Source: an uncultured Oscillospiraceae bacterium (GTDB lineage: Bacteria; Bacillota; Clostridia; Oscillospirales; Ruminococcaceae). Taken from it: a stretch of DNA of 31,346 nucleotides. Position numbers and translations under genes: made by a program. Below are positions 1 to 7,770 of the stretch, one piece after another (position 1 is the stretch's first letter; each line of letters starts with the position of its first letter). The DNA is taken from contig CAJUPO010000018.1 of assembly GCA_910588145.1 (NCBI GenBank), forward strand, positions 1-31,346, read 5' to 3'. Below the pieces are notes generated by a model that was not told the DNA's origin, searched no databases, and saw nothing but the letters and a program-made list of their open reading frames with translations.

Positions 1-118
1 AATACCTTTTTTTGAATTTGTAGGAAGTTATAAATAATGGATAGTTTTAAACAGTGAAATATACATAATATACAAAAGGTATATAATTTGAGAAATAATT
101 CATTTTAGTGTAAAACCC

Positions 119-148
119 TTGATTATCAACCTATTATTATGGTAAAAT
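119..148 (+). promoter_or_regulatory. Candidate sigma-A promoter of the CHAP/dockerin operon
   Basis: TTGATT at 119-124 and TAAAAT at 143-148 are separated by 18 bases, about 50 bases before the start chosen for the first gene. A stand-alone TATAAT at 82-87 is an alternative but has no convincing -35 partner. Sequence match only. Confidence 0.35.
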
Positions 149-201
149 ATAAAAGTATAGAGTACCAGAATATAAATAGAAAGGGAGGAAAAAGCCGACT
201 T

Positions 202-2175
202 ATGAGATTTTATAAATACCTGCCGGCAATTTTAGCTGCTGCAGCATTATGTGCAGTTTCAGGAGAAGCTTCAGCAGAGAATACACCGGCAGAAATAACT
301 TCAATTTCTGAAGCCGATACTAACAATAGCGGAGGGGATGAAATACTTTTATCAGGCTGGGTCCAGGACTTAGACGGCAAGACATTTTATTATACTGAAG
401 ACGGCACGCTGACGAAAGGTATTGCAGAGATTGACGGAGATACATATTACTTTGCTCCTAACGGGGTGATGAAAACCGGGTGGTTTACCATAGATGGGAA
501 GCGGGTGTTTTTTGATTTTAATACTGGAAAAAGGACGGACGGCTGGATCAATTATCTGGACGGAATTTTTTATTCAGATCCTCAGTATGGTAAACTTACA
601 GGAAAGCAGACTATAAACAATAATACATATTATTTCAATGAAAACGGAAAGCTTTATACTGACTGGTTCGTACTTGACGGAGTAAAATACTATGGAGGTT
701 CTGACGGTGCAATAAGAACCGGCGAGAGTGAGATTGACGGAATTACATATCATTTTTCACCAACAGGCAGATTTGAAAGCGGATGGCAGACATCTGACGG
801 CAAAAGAATCTTTTTTGATTATGAAACGGCAAAGCCTGTCTATGGATGGATACATTATAATGGTCTGGTTTACTATGCAGATGAAACAACGGGGAAATTT
901 ACAGGTGACCATACTATTGAAAATAATATTTATAGGTTTACTGACAGCGGATATATGGCAGCCGGACTTCAAAAATTTGAGGACGGCACAAGGTTCTATA
1001 ATACCGACGGAACTATTGCTAAAGGATTTGTATCCTCAGGCGGAAATACATATTATTTCGGTGAAGATTATCTAATGATGACCGGTTGGCAGAATATTTC
1101 CGAAGACAGATATTTCTTTGCTGAAACAGGTGAAATGGCAGCAGGGCTTTATGAAATAGATGGACAGAAGTATTATTTTAATGAATCAGGAAAAATGCAG
1201 ACAGGCATACAGAAAGTCGGAAATTACCGTTATTATTTTAACGAATCCGGAATAATGCAAACAGGATTTGTAACTTATAACGGTAACAGTTATTACTGCG
1301 GTACTGACGGCGTAATAAAAATCGGGTGGCTTACCCTTGATTCAGGGAAATATTATTTTGATTCCGAGGGTGTAATGGCGCTGGGATTCAAAAAACTTAC
1401 TTCGGGAATCTATTATTTCGGAAATGACGGTATCCTTAGAACAGGCTGGCAGACAGTTAACGGCAACAAATATTATTCCGAAAAAGACGGAAAATTAAAA
1501 ATTGGATGGCAGATACTAAATTCAAAAAAATATTATTTTCTAAATGACGGAGCTATGGCAACAAACTTTTGCAAAGTCGGCTCAGATACATACTATTTTG
1601 GAAATGACGGCGTAATGAAAACCGGCTGGCAGACTGTTAACGGAAAAAAATATTATCTTGGCAATAACGGTGCAATGGCAACTTACAGACATAAAATTGA
1701 CAATAAGAATTATTGTTTTCTTTCAACAGGCGAAATGGTAACAACCGGAACTCAGGAAATTGTTGTATTGGCTCTTACACAGCTTGGAAATGTTGGCGGA
1801 CAGCCTTACTGGACATGGTATGGTTTTAACTTCCGTATTGAATGGTGCGCTTGTTTTGTTTCATGGTGTGCTGCTCATTGCGGATATACTCAGAATGATA
1901 AAGTACCTGTATTCATATCCTGCGCAGTAGGGATAAAATGGTTTAGAGAACATAATCAATGGAGAGGCAGAAACTACACTCCGGTTTCCGGAGATTACAT
2001 TTTCTTTGACTGGGAACCTGACGGCGTAGCCGACCACATCGGTATAGTGGATTATGTAGAAAACGGTTATGTTTATACGGTAGAAGGAAACAGCAATGAC
2101 ACCTGCCGAACAAAGTCGTATAGGCTGGACAGTGAGAATATATTCGGTTATGCACATCCGTCATACCAGCCGTAA
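202..2175 (+). CDS. Secreted CHAP-domain peptidoglycan hydrolase with about 23 cell-wall-binding repeats
   Basis: The start is ATG 202, preceded by AAGGGAGGAA; an ATG at 139 has no such site. It gives 657 residues. Residues 1-25 form a signal peptide ending in EASA. Residues about 52-514 are about 23 tandem 20-residue units of the choline-binding/cell-wall-binding type (GW.t.dGkkYYF...G.m.t). These usually anchor a protein to wall polymers. Residues about 515-657 are a CHAP amidase/endopeptidase domain: EWCACFVSW holds the catalytic Cys, DHIGIV the catalytic His, and TVEGNSND follows. The likely role is wall cleavage outside the cell, either self-remodelling or attack on neighbours. The next gene starts 21 bases downstream and encodes a dockerin protein, so the two are probably co-transcribed. 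Family assignment is secure; the wall ligand and the bond cut are not known. Confidence 0.93.
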   Translation: MRFYKYLPAILAAAALCAVSGEASAENTPAEITSISEADTNNSGGDEILLSGWVQDLDGKTFYYTEDGTLTKGIAEIDGDTYYFAPNGVMKTGWFTIDGKRVFFDFNTGKRTDGWINYLDGIFYSDPQYGKLTGKQTINNNTYYFNENGKLYTDWFVLDGVKYYGGSDGAIRTGESEIDGITYHFSPTGRFESGWQTSDGKRIFFDYETAKPVYGWIHYNGLVYYADETTGKFTGDHTIENNIYRFTDSGYMAAGLQKFEDGTRFYNTDGTIAKGFVSSGGNTYYFGEDYLMMTGWQNISEDRYFFAETGEMAAGLYEIDGQKYYFNESGKMQTGIQKVGNYRYYFNESGIMQTGFVTYNGNSYYCGTDGVIKIGWLTLDSGKYYFDSEGVMALGFKKLTSGIYYFGNDGILRTGWQTVNGNKYYSEKDGKLKIGWQILNSKKYYFLNDGAMATNFCKVGSDTYYFGNDGVMKTGWQTVNGKKYYLGNNGAMATYRHKIDNKNYCFLSTGEMVTTGTQEIVVLALTQLGNVGGQPYWTWYGFNFRIEWCACFVSWCAAHCGYTQNDKVPVFISCAVGIKWFREHNQWRGRNYTPVSGDYIFFDWEPDGVADHIGIVDYVENGYVYTVEGNSNDTCRTKSYRLDSENIFGYAHPSYQP

Positions 2176-2196
2176 ATTAATCAAAAGGAGATACTT

Positions 2197-2922
2197 ATGA
2201 AGAAAATTTTAAAGCATTCTGCTTCTGCGGTCTTATGTGCAGGACTTTTAATGTATTCAGCTGCAAATGTGTCGGCAGATATAATAAAGAATGAGCCTAA
2301 TTACCCTATGTACGGGAATATATGCGGTTCTGTAAAAATAACGTCTGAAATTAACAGAGATGTTCAGGTGCAGATTTCACAGGTTACAAATGAGGGAAAT
2401 TATATTTATTATAATACAGTGATTCCAAGGTGTGACGGAAGCGTAACCCCAAATACATACTATTTTGACGTTGAGGGAAAAAACGACGCTTCATATTCAA
2501 TAAAATTAACAGCTTCAAAATATGCAGGTACTGAAGTTTATCAGTCCTATGAAACATCTTTTACAGTTGCAGATACGGATTATGCTGAAGATAATACAGT
2601 AAAGGGATACAGCATAGATTTTTCTATAAAAAAGGACGATTCCCTTGCCGTACCGGCTTTGACAAAAGGCAAGGCGGTATTTACAGACGCTGAAAGTATT
2701 TACCATACATCATCTGAAGTAGGATTTCCTCTTCCGGAAATAGCCATAGGGGACATAAACAGCGACAGCCAAATAGATGTATTTGACGCTATTGCAGTTG
2801 CACAGTATACGGTTGGAAAAAATACTCTTACAGACCTTCAGCTTTTAGCGGCAGATTTCAATCAGGACGGAAAAGTTGATGTTTTTGACGCAATTGCTAT
2901 TGCTAAAGAAACAGTTAAATAA
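2197..2922 (+). CDS. Small secreted dockerin type I protein of unknown function
   Basis: 241 residues with AAAAGGAG before the ATG. Residues 1-27 are a signal peptide (ends NVSA). Residues about 28-180 look beta-rich, with no catalytic motif I recognise. Residues 185-241 are a complete dockerin: two calcium-loop repeats (GDINSDSQIDVFD and ADFNQDGKVDVFD), each followed by an AIA-containing helix. Dockerins bind cohesins on scaffoldins, so the protein is probably attached to a cellulosome or cell-surface scaffold. Both repeats carry Val-Phe at the positions that usually contact cohesin, which is nearly identical to the dockerin of the 8066-9103 gene and unlike those of the enzymes in this window. 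It follows the CHAP hydrolase by 21 bases and is probably in the same operon. A structural or substrate-binding role is a guess. Confidence 0.88.
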   Translation: MKKILKHSASAVLCAGLLMYSAANVSADIIKNEPNYPMYGNICGSVKITSEINRDVQVQISQVTNEGNYIYYNTVIPRCDGSVTPNTYYFDVEGKNDASYSIKLTASKYAGTEVYQSYETSFTVADTDYAEDNTVKGYSIDFSIKKDDSLAVPALTKGKAVFTDAESIYHTSSEVGFPLPEIAIGDINSDSQIDVFDAIAVAQYTVGKNTLTDLQLLAADFNQDGKVDVFDAIAIAKETVK

Positions 2923-2934
2923 TAATGCCTGCAA

Positions 2935-2971
2935 AAAACGCTTCACAATATAAGTGAAGCGTTTTATTTTT
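2935..2971. terminator. Bidirectional intrinsic terminator
   Basis: A perfect 12-bp stem (AAAACGCTTCAC at 2935-2946 with GTGAAGCGTTTT at 2954-2965), a 7-base loop and flanking A and T tracts. It lies between the convergent dockerin gene and the AraC-family gene and can serve both. Confidence 0.9.
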
Positions 2972-2984
2972 TATAATGGGGTTA

Positions 2985-3866
2985 TTACTTTTTTCTTTCA
3001 ACGGGCAGCCATATTTCGCTTTTATAATCCTTAGCTTGGGTATCGCCTTTTGAATACCATTCAATGTTAACTCCCATGGCAATTTTATATTCAGGATTTC
3101 CCGGAAGCCATTCTTTAAATATTTTAGTATTAACTGCCTGCAAAGCTCCAGGCATAGGACCTGTGCAACTAAACTTTACCCATTCCATATCCGGAAATTC
3201 ATAGATTGTCATTCCGTCCGGAACTGCTTCACCATCATATTTTCCGCCGATTATGTATCTAAATTCGTCTTCCTTGCCATCATCGTCAATGCAGATACCA
3301 AATTCACCGACGCAGCTTTCCCATACAATTTTTGTCTGTTCTGTTTCAGCATTATTATTGTTTATGTACATTTTACAGAACTCGTCCCAGAATTTTGGGA
3401 TTTCCTCATAGCTGTTTTCAAAGGATATTTTTCTTTCAAAACCTATAACTTTGAATCCCTGAATTTTTTCGGTTAAATAGTCCATGTCGTATCCTCCTTG
3501 AATTATCAGTTTGATTTTCAGAGGTAAAAAGGGGCGGATTCCGCTTCTTTTCTGTTTTAATTTCACGGGCGGAATACCATGAAAACGGCTGAATGCTTTG
3601 CTGAAGCTTTCCGAGGAATCATATCCGTACCTAAATGCAATGTCGATAATTTTTTCGTTTCCGTCTATAATATCCAGCGCTGAAAGATAAAGACGGCGGT
3701 ATCGGATATACTCCGCAATAGTATAACCCGTAACTAAACTAAAGCCTTTTTGCAGATAAAAGGGAGAAACATTAACGCTTGCCGCTATATTATCGGCAGT
3801 AATTTTTTCGAGCAAATTATCCTCAATATAGTCAATAGTTTTCCGCAGAATTTCTGTCCAGTCCAT
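2985..3866 (-). CDS. AraC-family transcriptional regulator with C-terminal GyrI-like effector-binding domain
   Basis: 293 residues; GGAGGTG lies 5 bases before the ATG. Residues about 5-105 are the double helix-turn-helix AraC DNA-binding domain (LLEKITADNIAASVNVSPFYL; then DIAFRYGYDSSESFSKAFSR, the usual AraC signature). Residues about 125-290 match the GyrI-like/AraC_E_bind effector domain (FKVIGFERKISF..., then MEWVKFSCTGPMPGALQ). This N-terminal HTH plus C-terminal GyrI order is typical of Rob-like regulators that respond to small hydrophobic or amphipathic compounds. There is no obvious target gene in the same operon. Ligand unknown. A separate GyrI-like protein occurs at 9288-9737. Confidence 0.92.
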   Translation of the reverse strand: MDWTEILRKTIDYIEDNLLEKITADNIAASVNVSPFYLQKGFSLVTGYTIAEYIRYRRLYLSALDIIDGNEKIIDIAFRYGYDSSESFSKAFSRFHGIPPVKLKQKRSGIRPFLPLKIKLIIQGGYDMDYLTEKIQGFKVIGFERKISFENSYEEIPKFWDEFCKMYINNNNAETEQTKIVWESCVGEFGICIDDDGKEDEFRYIIGGKYDGEAVPDGMTIYEFPDMEWVKFSCTGPMPGALQAVNTKIFKEWLPGNPEYKIAMGVNIEWYSKGDTQAKDYKSEIWLPVERKK

Positions 3867-3940
3867 TTTTTCACCTCCGATAACATTATAACAGATAAAT
3901 TGAAACTTTTCATGTCTTTCTCTGCTTTGTTTTGGGAATT

Positions 3941-3977
3941 AAAAAAGGGGATGCTTTCTCTTGCAAAGCATCCCCTC
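3941..3977 (-). terminator. Intrinsic terminator after the lysozyme gene (minus strand)
   Basis: On the minus strand, AGGGGATGCTTT and its complement form a stem (3946-3957 with 3965-3976) with a 7-base loop, followed by six Ts (plus-strand A at 3941-3946). It ends the transcript that starts with the GH25 gene and passes through the hairpin array at 3981-4106. Confidence 0.75.
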
Positions 3978-3980
3978 TTT

Positions 3981-4106
3981 CAAATAGTCCTCAGGACTAT
4001 TTGAAATTCACTCCTTGAAAAGCGATTCTGAGGCAAAGCTTTTCGCTGTCTGCGGACAGCGACCAAGGCTCTGCCTTTGGAAACCGCAAGCCTTTAAAAA
4101 GGCTTG
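3981..4106 (-). repeat. Array of consecutive small hairpins, an intergenic repeat-like element
   Basis: Five inverted repeats stand side by side: CAAATAGTCC/GGACTATTTG (3981-4003), GAAAAGC/GCTTTTC (4017-4044), TCGCTGTC/GACAGCGA (4043-4062), CCAAGGC/GCCTTTGG (4063-4080, one bulge) and CAAGCCTTT/AAAGGCTTG (4087-4106). The array begins just after the lysozyme stop codon and runs to the terminator at 3941-3977, so it forms that gene's 3' untranslated region. It resembles the repetitive hairpin-rich intergenic elements of Ruminococcaceae genomes, but I see only this copy in the window, so repeat status is inferred. Confidence 0.6.
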
Positions 4107-4119
4107 AGCGAAACTTTTT

Positions 4120-4986
4120 TCAAATTTTTTTAAATATTTCGGATTTAAGTTTCATGATAAAATTTCGTCCTGCAATTCCGTTTTCCTGATAACCCCATTT
4201 TTTGAGAAGTCCGTTTACAGCTCTGAGAGTGCCGTCGCCAAATGAGCTGTTTTCGTCCATGCCGTATTTGTTTATATCAAGCTTTTGTGCAATAAGAAGC
4301 ATTTCCTTAAGGGCAAGACTTCCGATGGTCGAATCGCCTTTTTTGTATCCGGTTTTGTCAAGCGCTGGTTTTTCTGCAACGAATCCGTTTTTGCCTGCAC
4401 GCTTGATAAATGATGGGTAATCAATATAGCAGTAGTTCATATCTACGTTTCCAGAAATACCGTTCATTTTTCCTTCGCTTGAATACTGCCAGATACCAAA
4501 AGGACCGCTGTAATCAGTTTCGTCTACATCATAATTTGCTACCCAGACAGCGTATCTTTTTCGAAGGTCTTCAGTAAAATATTGCTCCAGGCTGTATTTG
4601 CTGGAGTATAGACCTGCCCAGTATCCCTGACTTTCAAGCTCTTCAAGAAAAGCACGAGCTATTTCAGTACATTTTGCTTTTCCAAGTGCAAATTGGTTAG
4701 AATTTTCTATATCATAGTAGATAGGATATTCATATTTTTTTCCCTTAATAACTGAAATACAGGCAGCAGCTTCTTTTTTAGCTTCATCAGCGCTTAAGGC
4801 ATAGCTGTACCAGTAAGCTCCGCAGGGAACTTTATTGCTCTTGCAGCCTTCATAATTGTTGTCAAACTGAGCGTCCTTTTGAGATGATTCTCTTCCGTAA
4901 CCGGCTCTTATAATAGCAAAATCCGTCTGCACACGCTTCCAGTTTATATTTCCCTGAGCATAGCTTACATCGATTCCTTTATCCAT
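4120..4986 (-). CDS. GH25 family lysozyme (N-acetylmuramidase) with a C-terminal accessory domain
   Basis: 288 residues. ATG 4986 is chosen because CGGAGGTG lies 8 bases before it; the upstream in-frame GTG (4995) overlaps that ribosome binding site. Residues about 2-200 are a GH25 catalytic domain: GIDVSYAQG at the N-terminus, AIIRAGYGR, the catalytic pair in YYDIEN (D92, E94) and GIWQYSS. GH25 enzymes cut the MurNAc-GlcNAc bond of peptidoglycan. Residues about 215-288 form a separate domain (SLALKEMLLIAQKLDIN...GDGTLRAVNGLLKKWGYQ) resembling peptidoglycan-binding modules. There is no signal peptide, as in phage endolysins or enzymes released by lysis, but no phage genes are nearby. It is probably monocistronic and ends at the hairpin array. 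Confidence 0.92.
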   Translation of the reverse strand: MDKGIDVSYAQGNINWKRVQTDFAIIRAGYGRESSQKDAQFDNNYEGCKSNKVPCGAYWYSYALSADEAKKEAAACISVIKGKKYEYPIYYDIENSNQFALGKAKCTEIARAFLEELESQGYWAGLYSSKYSLEQYFTEDLRKRYAVWVANYDVDETDYSGPFGIWQYSSEGKMNGISGNVDMNYCYIDYPSFIKRAGKNGFVAEKPALDKTGYKKGDSTIGSLALKEMLLIAQKLDINKYGMDENSSFGDGTLRAVNGLLKKWGYQENGIAGRNFIMKLKSEIFKKI

Positions 4987-5078
4987 TAAGTTCACCTCCG
5001 TTATTATATACTATGAAAAATGGCAGGCGTCTGCTAATGCAGAAAGAGGATTTATTTTAAAAAGTCTTTACTTATTCC

Positions 5079-5107
5079 TTTACAAATTAAATAAAAAATG
5101 ATATAAT
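5079..5107 (+). promoter_or_regulatory. Sigma-A-type promoter of the ECF sigma operon
   Basis: TTTACA (5079-5084), a 17-base spacer and a perfect TATAAT (5102-5107), about 95 bases before the sigma factor start. It suggests housekeeping transcription of the operon in addition to any autoregulation. Confidence 0.6.
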
Positions 5108-5201
5108 TTATACAAATACATCAAAAATACAGCTAATAACGAATGAAATTTAGTGATAAATTACTAAATTTTACCAAAATGATTTTAAGGGGTTTTGCAT
5201 C

Positions 5202-5744
5202 TTGACTGAGACATCATTATCTAATAACATCGAAGATGAGAAAAAGCCTTACAGCAATTTTGAAGAATTAGTGAGTTTAATGAAAAATAAACTATATAAG
5301 CGGGCGTATAGTATACTTAATGATTCTTTTCTTGCTGAAGACGCTGTTTCTGAATGCTTTTTACAGATTTCAAAGGTTTTTGATTCTTTTGATAAGTTCG
5401 GCTCTGTTCAAGTCGAAGCTTATTGTATGATCGTTCTTAATAATACCTGCAAGAACATAATCAGAAGTAATTATAAATTTTACAAGGCTATTTCACTGGA
5501 AAGTTGTGATGATATTCCTGATGACTTTTTAGCTGACGAAAAAATGGGAAAAGTTGAGATAATACTGCTTAAAGAAAAACTTTCCCGTATGAAATACGAG
5601 GATAAGGAAGTACTTATGCTTTACTACTACTATCAGCGAAGTTTAAAAGAGATTGCTGAAATGAAAAGTACATCCTATGATCAGGTTCAGAAGCATATCC
5701 AGAGAGCAAGAAGCAGTCTAAAAAAACATATGGAAAAGAGGTAA
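5202..5744 (+). CDS. ECF-type RNA polymerase sigma factor
   Basis: 180 residues, starting at TTG 5202 with TTAAGGGG upstream. Residues about 20-90 correspond to sigma region 2 (LVSLMKNKLYKRAYSIL.D.FLAEDAVSECFLQI), and residues about 125-178 to sigma region 4 (LSRMKYEDKEVLMLYYYYQRSLKEIAEM...VQKHIQRARSSLKK), a DNA-binding HTH. Regions 1 and 3 are absent, as expected for the extracytoplasmic-function group. The next gene starts 4 bases after the stop, and its ribosome binding site lies in the end of this gene. It encodes a one-pass membrane protein, the usual sigma/anti-sigma arrangement. The stimulus and regulon are unknown; a candidate target promoter lies at 6476-6510. Confidence 0.93.
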   Translation: MTETSLSNNIEDEKKPYSNFEELVSLMKNKLYKRAYSILNDSFLAEDAVSECFLQISKVFDSFDKFGSVQVEAYCMIVLNNTCKNIIRSNYKFYKAISLESCDDIPDDFLADEKMGKVEIILLKEKLSRMKYEDKEVLMLYYYYQRSLKEIAEMKSTSYDQVQKHIQRARSSLKKHMEKR

Positions 5745-5748
5745 AGCT

Positions 5749-6468
5749 ATGAAAAAAGACGATAAATCTATTTTTGCACAAGCATTAGCAGATGTGTTCA
5801 TTCCTGAACTTCTTTCTTATGAGGATGAATTTAATTCTGATGAGGAACATCAATTTTCAAGTGATTTTGAAAACAAGATGTCCCGAATAATAAAAATTCA
5901 GAAAAGAAGCCGAAAGAAAATTGTTTTGCGCTGTATGCGCAGAATTGCTTGTGTTGCACTTGCTTTTCTTGCTGTGTTTGGTACGGCAAGGACAGCCATA
6001 AAGGCTGATAAGGGTTCTCTTTTTAATATATCCATAGACAGCGCTCCGAGTTTTGATAATATTGAATTTGCAGTACCCAAGTCTGCGCCTGATTATATTG
6101 AAAAATTATATACTATTGATTTTCCGGAAGGATTTTCCAGATATGATGAATATTGCCTTCCATATAGAAAGGGGTCGGCAATTACTATCGAGTGCTATGC
6201 AAGCGATGAGGATCCTGATAATATGATTACGCTTAGTCAATTTGCTATGAGAGCATACAAATCTGTTTTTGATAACGAAAAAGCTCAGAAAAAATATCAT
6301 TCTGATAAAAACGGAATCGATTATTACATCTATTACTGGAATTATAATGGGAAGGATGCTACTCATATTTTATGGACCTATGATGAATATATTTTTGAAT
6401 TATCGAGCTTTTTCGACAAGAATCGAACATTGGAATTATGCAAAACGCTGAAATTTAAGGATTTTTGA
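5749..6468 (+). CDS. Probable membrane-anchored anti-sigma factor (DUF4367-like ectodomain)
   Basis: 239 residues; GAGGTAAAGCT precedes the ATG. Residues 1-60 are a charged cytoplasmic segment ending in a basic stretch (KIQKRSRKK). Residues about 64-84 are one transmembrane helix. Residues about 95-239 are an outside domain with the pattern of DUF4367 proteins (LYTIDFPEGFSRYDEY..., then ILWTYDEYIFELSSFFDKNRTLELCKTLKF). It is translationally coupled to the ECF sigma gene, so I infer it holds the sigma factor at the membrane and senses an external signal. It has no zinc-finger anti-sigma (ZAS) HxxxCxxC motif, so any sequestration must use another N-terminal interface. Confidence 0.75.
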   Translation: MKKDDKSIFAQALADVFIPELLSYEDEFNSDEEHQFSSDFENKMSRIIKIQKRSRKKIVLRCMRRIACVALAFLAVFGTARTAIKADKGSLFNISIDSAPSFDNIEFAVPKSAPDYIEKLYTIDFPEGFSRYDEYCLPYRKGSAITIECYASDEDPDNMITLSQFAMRAYKSVFDNEKAQKKYHSDKNGIDYYIYYWNYNGKDATHILWTYDEYIFELSSFFDKNRTLELCKTLKFKDF

Positions 6469-6475
6469 AAATTTT

Positions 6476-6510
6476 TGTCCGGAAATGTGCGTTTCGCGTG
6501 TCTTTATATA
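6476..6510 (+). promoter_or_regulatory. Possible ECF-sigma-dependent promoter region
   Basis: TGTCCGGAAA (6476-6485) and CGTGTCTTTATATA (6497-6510) lie directly after the anti-sigma gene and 40-75 bases before a small ORF. The GTC-containing -10-like block and GGAAA upstream recall ECF promoters, but the spacing does not fit the classical consensus well. Inference only. Confidence 0.3.
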
Positions 6511-6552
6511 TAGAGGATAAAATATTCTCAATTTGAAGAAGGAAGATAACCA

Positions 6553-6699
6553 ATGAAACCGAACAATAACTTAGACGCCCGTTTTGCAGGAAAGATGACT
6601 GCCGCCGAAGTAATATCCGTTGGTGCATATTACCTTGAAAAATATTCAGACTCACTGGAAGAGGACAGTATCATCTGCCAAACTGTTCAGCAGACATAA
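6553..6699 (+). CDS. Small ORF of 48 residues behind the sigma/anti-sigma pair
   Basis: ATG 6553 is preceded by AAGGAAG at a spacing of 7 bases, and the frame ends at TAA 6697-6699. The peptide is hydrophilic with one amphipathic stretch (MTAAEVISVGAYYLEKYSDS) and one Cys near the end. It has no signal peptide or membrane helix. I do not recognise it. Its position under the candidate ECF promoter suggests it may belong to that sigma factor's regulon. It could also be the surviving front of a longer gene, because downstream open frames are in other phases. Confidence 0.45.
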   Translation: MKPNNNLDARFAGKMTAAEVISVGAYYLEKYSDSLEEDSIICQTVQQT

Positions 6700-6803
6700 T
6701 CAGCATGGATCACAGTTTCCGACAGCTCTGAACTGCATACAGGCAACTGACAATAAAAAAACGACAAAAATCATAATAATTTCAAATCTTCAAATACAGG
6801 TTA

Positions 6804-6965
6804 ATGGCTTGTGGATGCACTACGGTTTATGCAATGATTGATCCTTTAAATACAGTATATACAGCTACATATATACTCCCACAAGCATTAACACTGGTAC
6901 AAACGTACCGGAACTGCCGCAGCAGATATAAAGCAGCGGCATATCTTAAGCAACATCAGTATTAA
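6804..6965 (+). CDS. Possible 53-residue small ORF with an N-terminal Cys pair
   Basis: The frame runs from ATG 6804 to TAA 6963-6965. It begins MACGCTTVYAMID, continues with a moderately hydrophobic centre and ends basic (RNCRSRYKAAAYLKQHQY). The ribosome binding site is weak (CAGG), and a different frame overlaps its start. It may be a small peptide gene, part of a decayed gene, or chance. The stretch 6700-6803 before it looks non-coding. Confidence 0.22.
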   Translation: MACGCTTVYAMIDPLNTVYTATYILPQALTLVQTYRNCRSRYKAAAYLKQHQY

Positions 6966-6981
6966 AACTGTTGCTGTATAT

Positions 6982-7031
6982 CCCGGTCTGCGTATTTTCC
7001 CCTTCTCTTTTGGCAGACCGGGAAAAAATTT
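6982..7031 (+). terminator. Strong hairpin, possible terminator of the small-ORF region
   Basis: CCCGGTCTGC (6982-6991) pairs perfectly with GCAGACCGGG (7013-7022) around a pyrimidine-rich 21-base loop. It is followed by AAAAAATTTT rather than a clean T tract, so termination is likely but not certain. Confidence 0.5.
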
Positions 7032-7058
7032 TAAATATTAATGAAAAGGATTATTGTT

Positions 7059-7688
7059 GTGAGGAAGAAGTCTTTAAAAAAATTTTTCTTTATCTTTACT
7101 CTGACGATTTGTGCAATATGTATTACTATTGTAATAAAAATAGATTTATTTTCATATAATAAAAATTTTTCAGAACATAGTCACTACGACCATATGTTCA
7201 ATAATCTGGACGAATTTGAAGAGTATATTGAATCCGGAAGAATATTAGCTGACTTTAAACCGCTGTATTATGCAGAAACTGGTGAACAGGTTTGCTATGA
7301 CAGCCTCATTCCGGTTATTCCTGAATTTGATAATGCAAAGTATGAGCAGACCGGCGTTTTATTGAACAATTCTGATTACATCAGCTATTTTATAAATACC
7401 GAAACTAAAGAGGAATTTAGTTTTAAAATATCATTTGGAACCTGTTTCCACTCGTACAAGGAAATGGCTAATGCAATGAAATCCGATACACTGTCTGAAA
7501 AAACAGAAGTAGTGATCTGGGGAGATACTCCTGCACTTATATATAAAACTTCCCCTTCAGAATCATCAGAATATTATATTTCTGCAATGATTAACGAAAA
7601 TAATTCAATCTTTTTTTCGCATGACGGCTGGTCTTCTAAGCAGCTTTCGGAATTTCTTAATGAATTTAAATTTAAGTCGATATGTTAA
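7059..7688 (+). CDS. Membrane-anchored protein of unknown function, possibly related to the anti-sigma ectodomain
   Basis: GTG 7059 is chosen because AAAAGGA lies 8 bases upstream; the in-frame ATG at 7041 has no ribosome binding site. It gives 209 residues. A basic start (VRKKSLKK) leads into one hydrophobic segment (about residues 9-28), leaving a domain of about 180 residues outside the cell. That domain ends in SFKISFGTCFHSYKEMANAM..., an aromatic-rich strand (SEYYISAMINENNSIFFS) and FLNEFKFK. This order resembles the outside domain of the putative anti-sigma factor at 5749-6468, so a DUF4367-like fold is possible. Not catalytic as far as I can see. Confidence 0.7.
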   Translation: MRKKSLKKFFFIFTLTICAICITIVIKIDLFSYNKNFSEHSHYDHMFNNLDEFEEYIESGRILADFKPLYYAETGEQVCYDSLIPVIPEFDNAKYEQTGVLLNNSDYISYFINTETKEEFSFKISFGTCFHSYKEMANAMKSDTLSEKTEVVIWGDTPALIYKTSPSESSEYYISAMINENNSIFFSHDGWSSKQLSEFLNEFKFKSIC

Positions 7689-7770
7689 TTGATTTATCCG
7701 ACAGTGAAACTTCAAATTGTAAATTAATTTTATCTTACGATATTTATATTATATAAAAAGGAATAAAAAA

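Noticed and set aside
728..1075. Open frame inside the CHAP gene's repeat region
   Set aside because: It is out of frame in a periodic coding sequence; the periodicity creates long stop-free stretches.
3941..4119. Possible CRISPR array
   Set aside because: The units are hairpins of different sequence, not identical repeats with spacers.
6804..6965. Ribosomally made modified peptide precursor (MACGC start)
   Set aside because: No modification enzyme, transporter or protease gene lies nearby, the Cys residues are at the start rather than in a core, and the ribosome binding site is weak.
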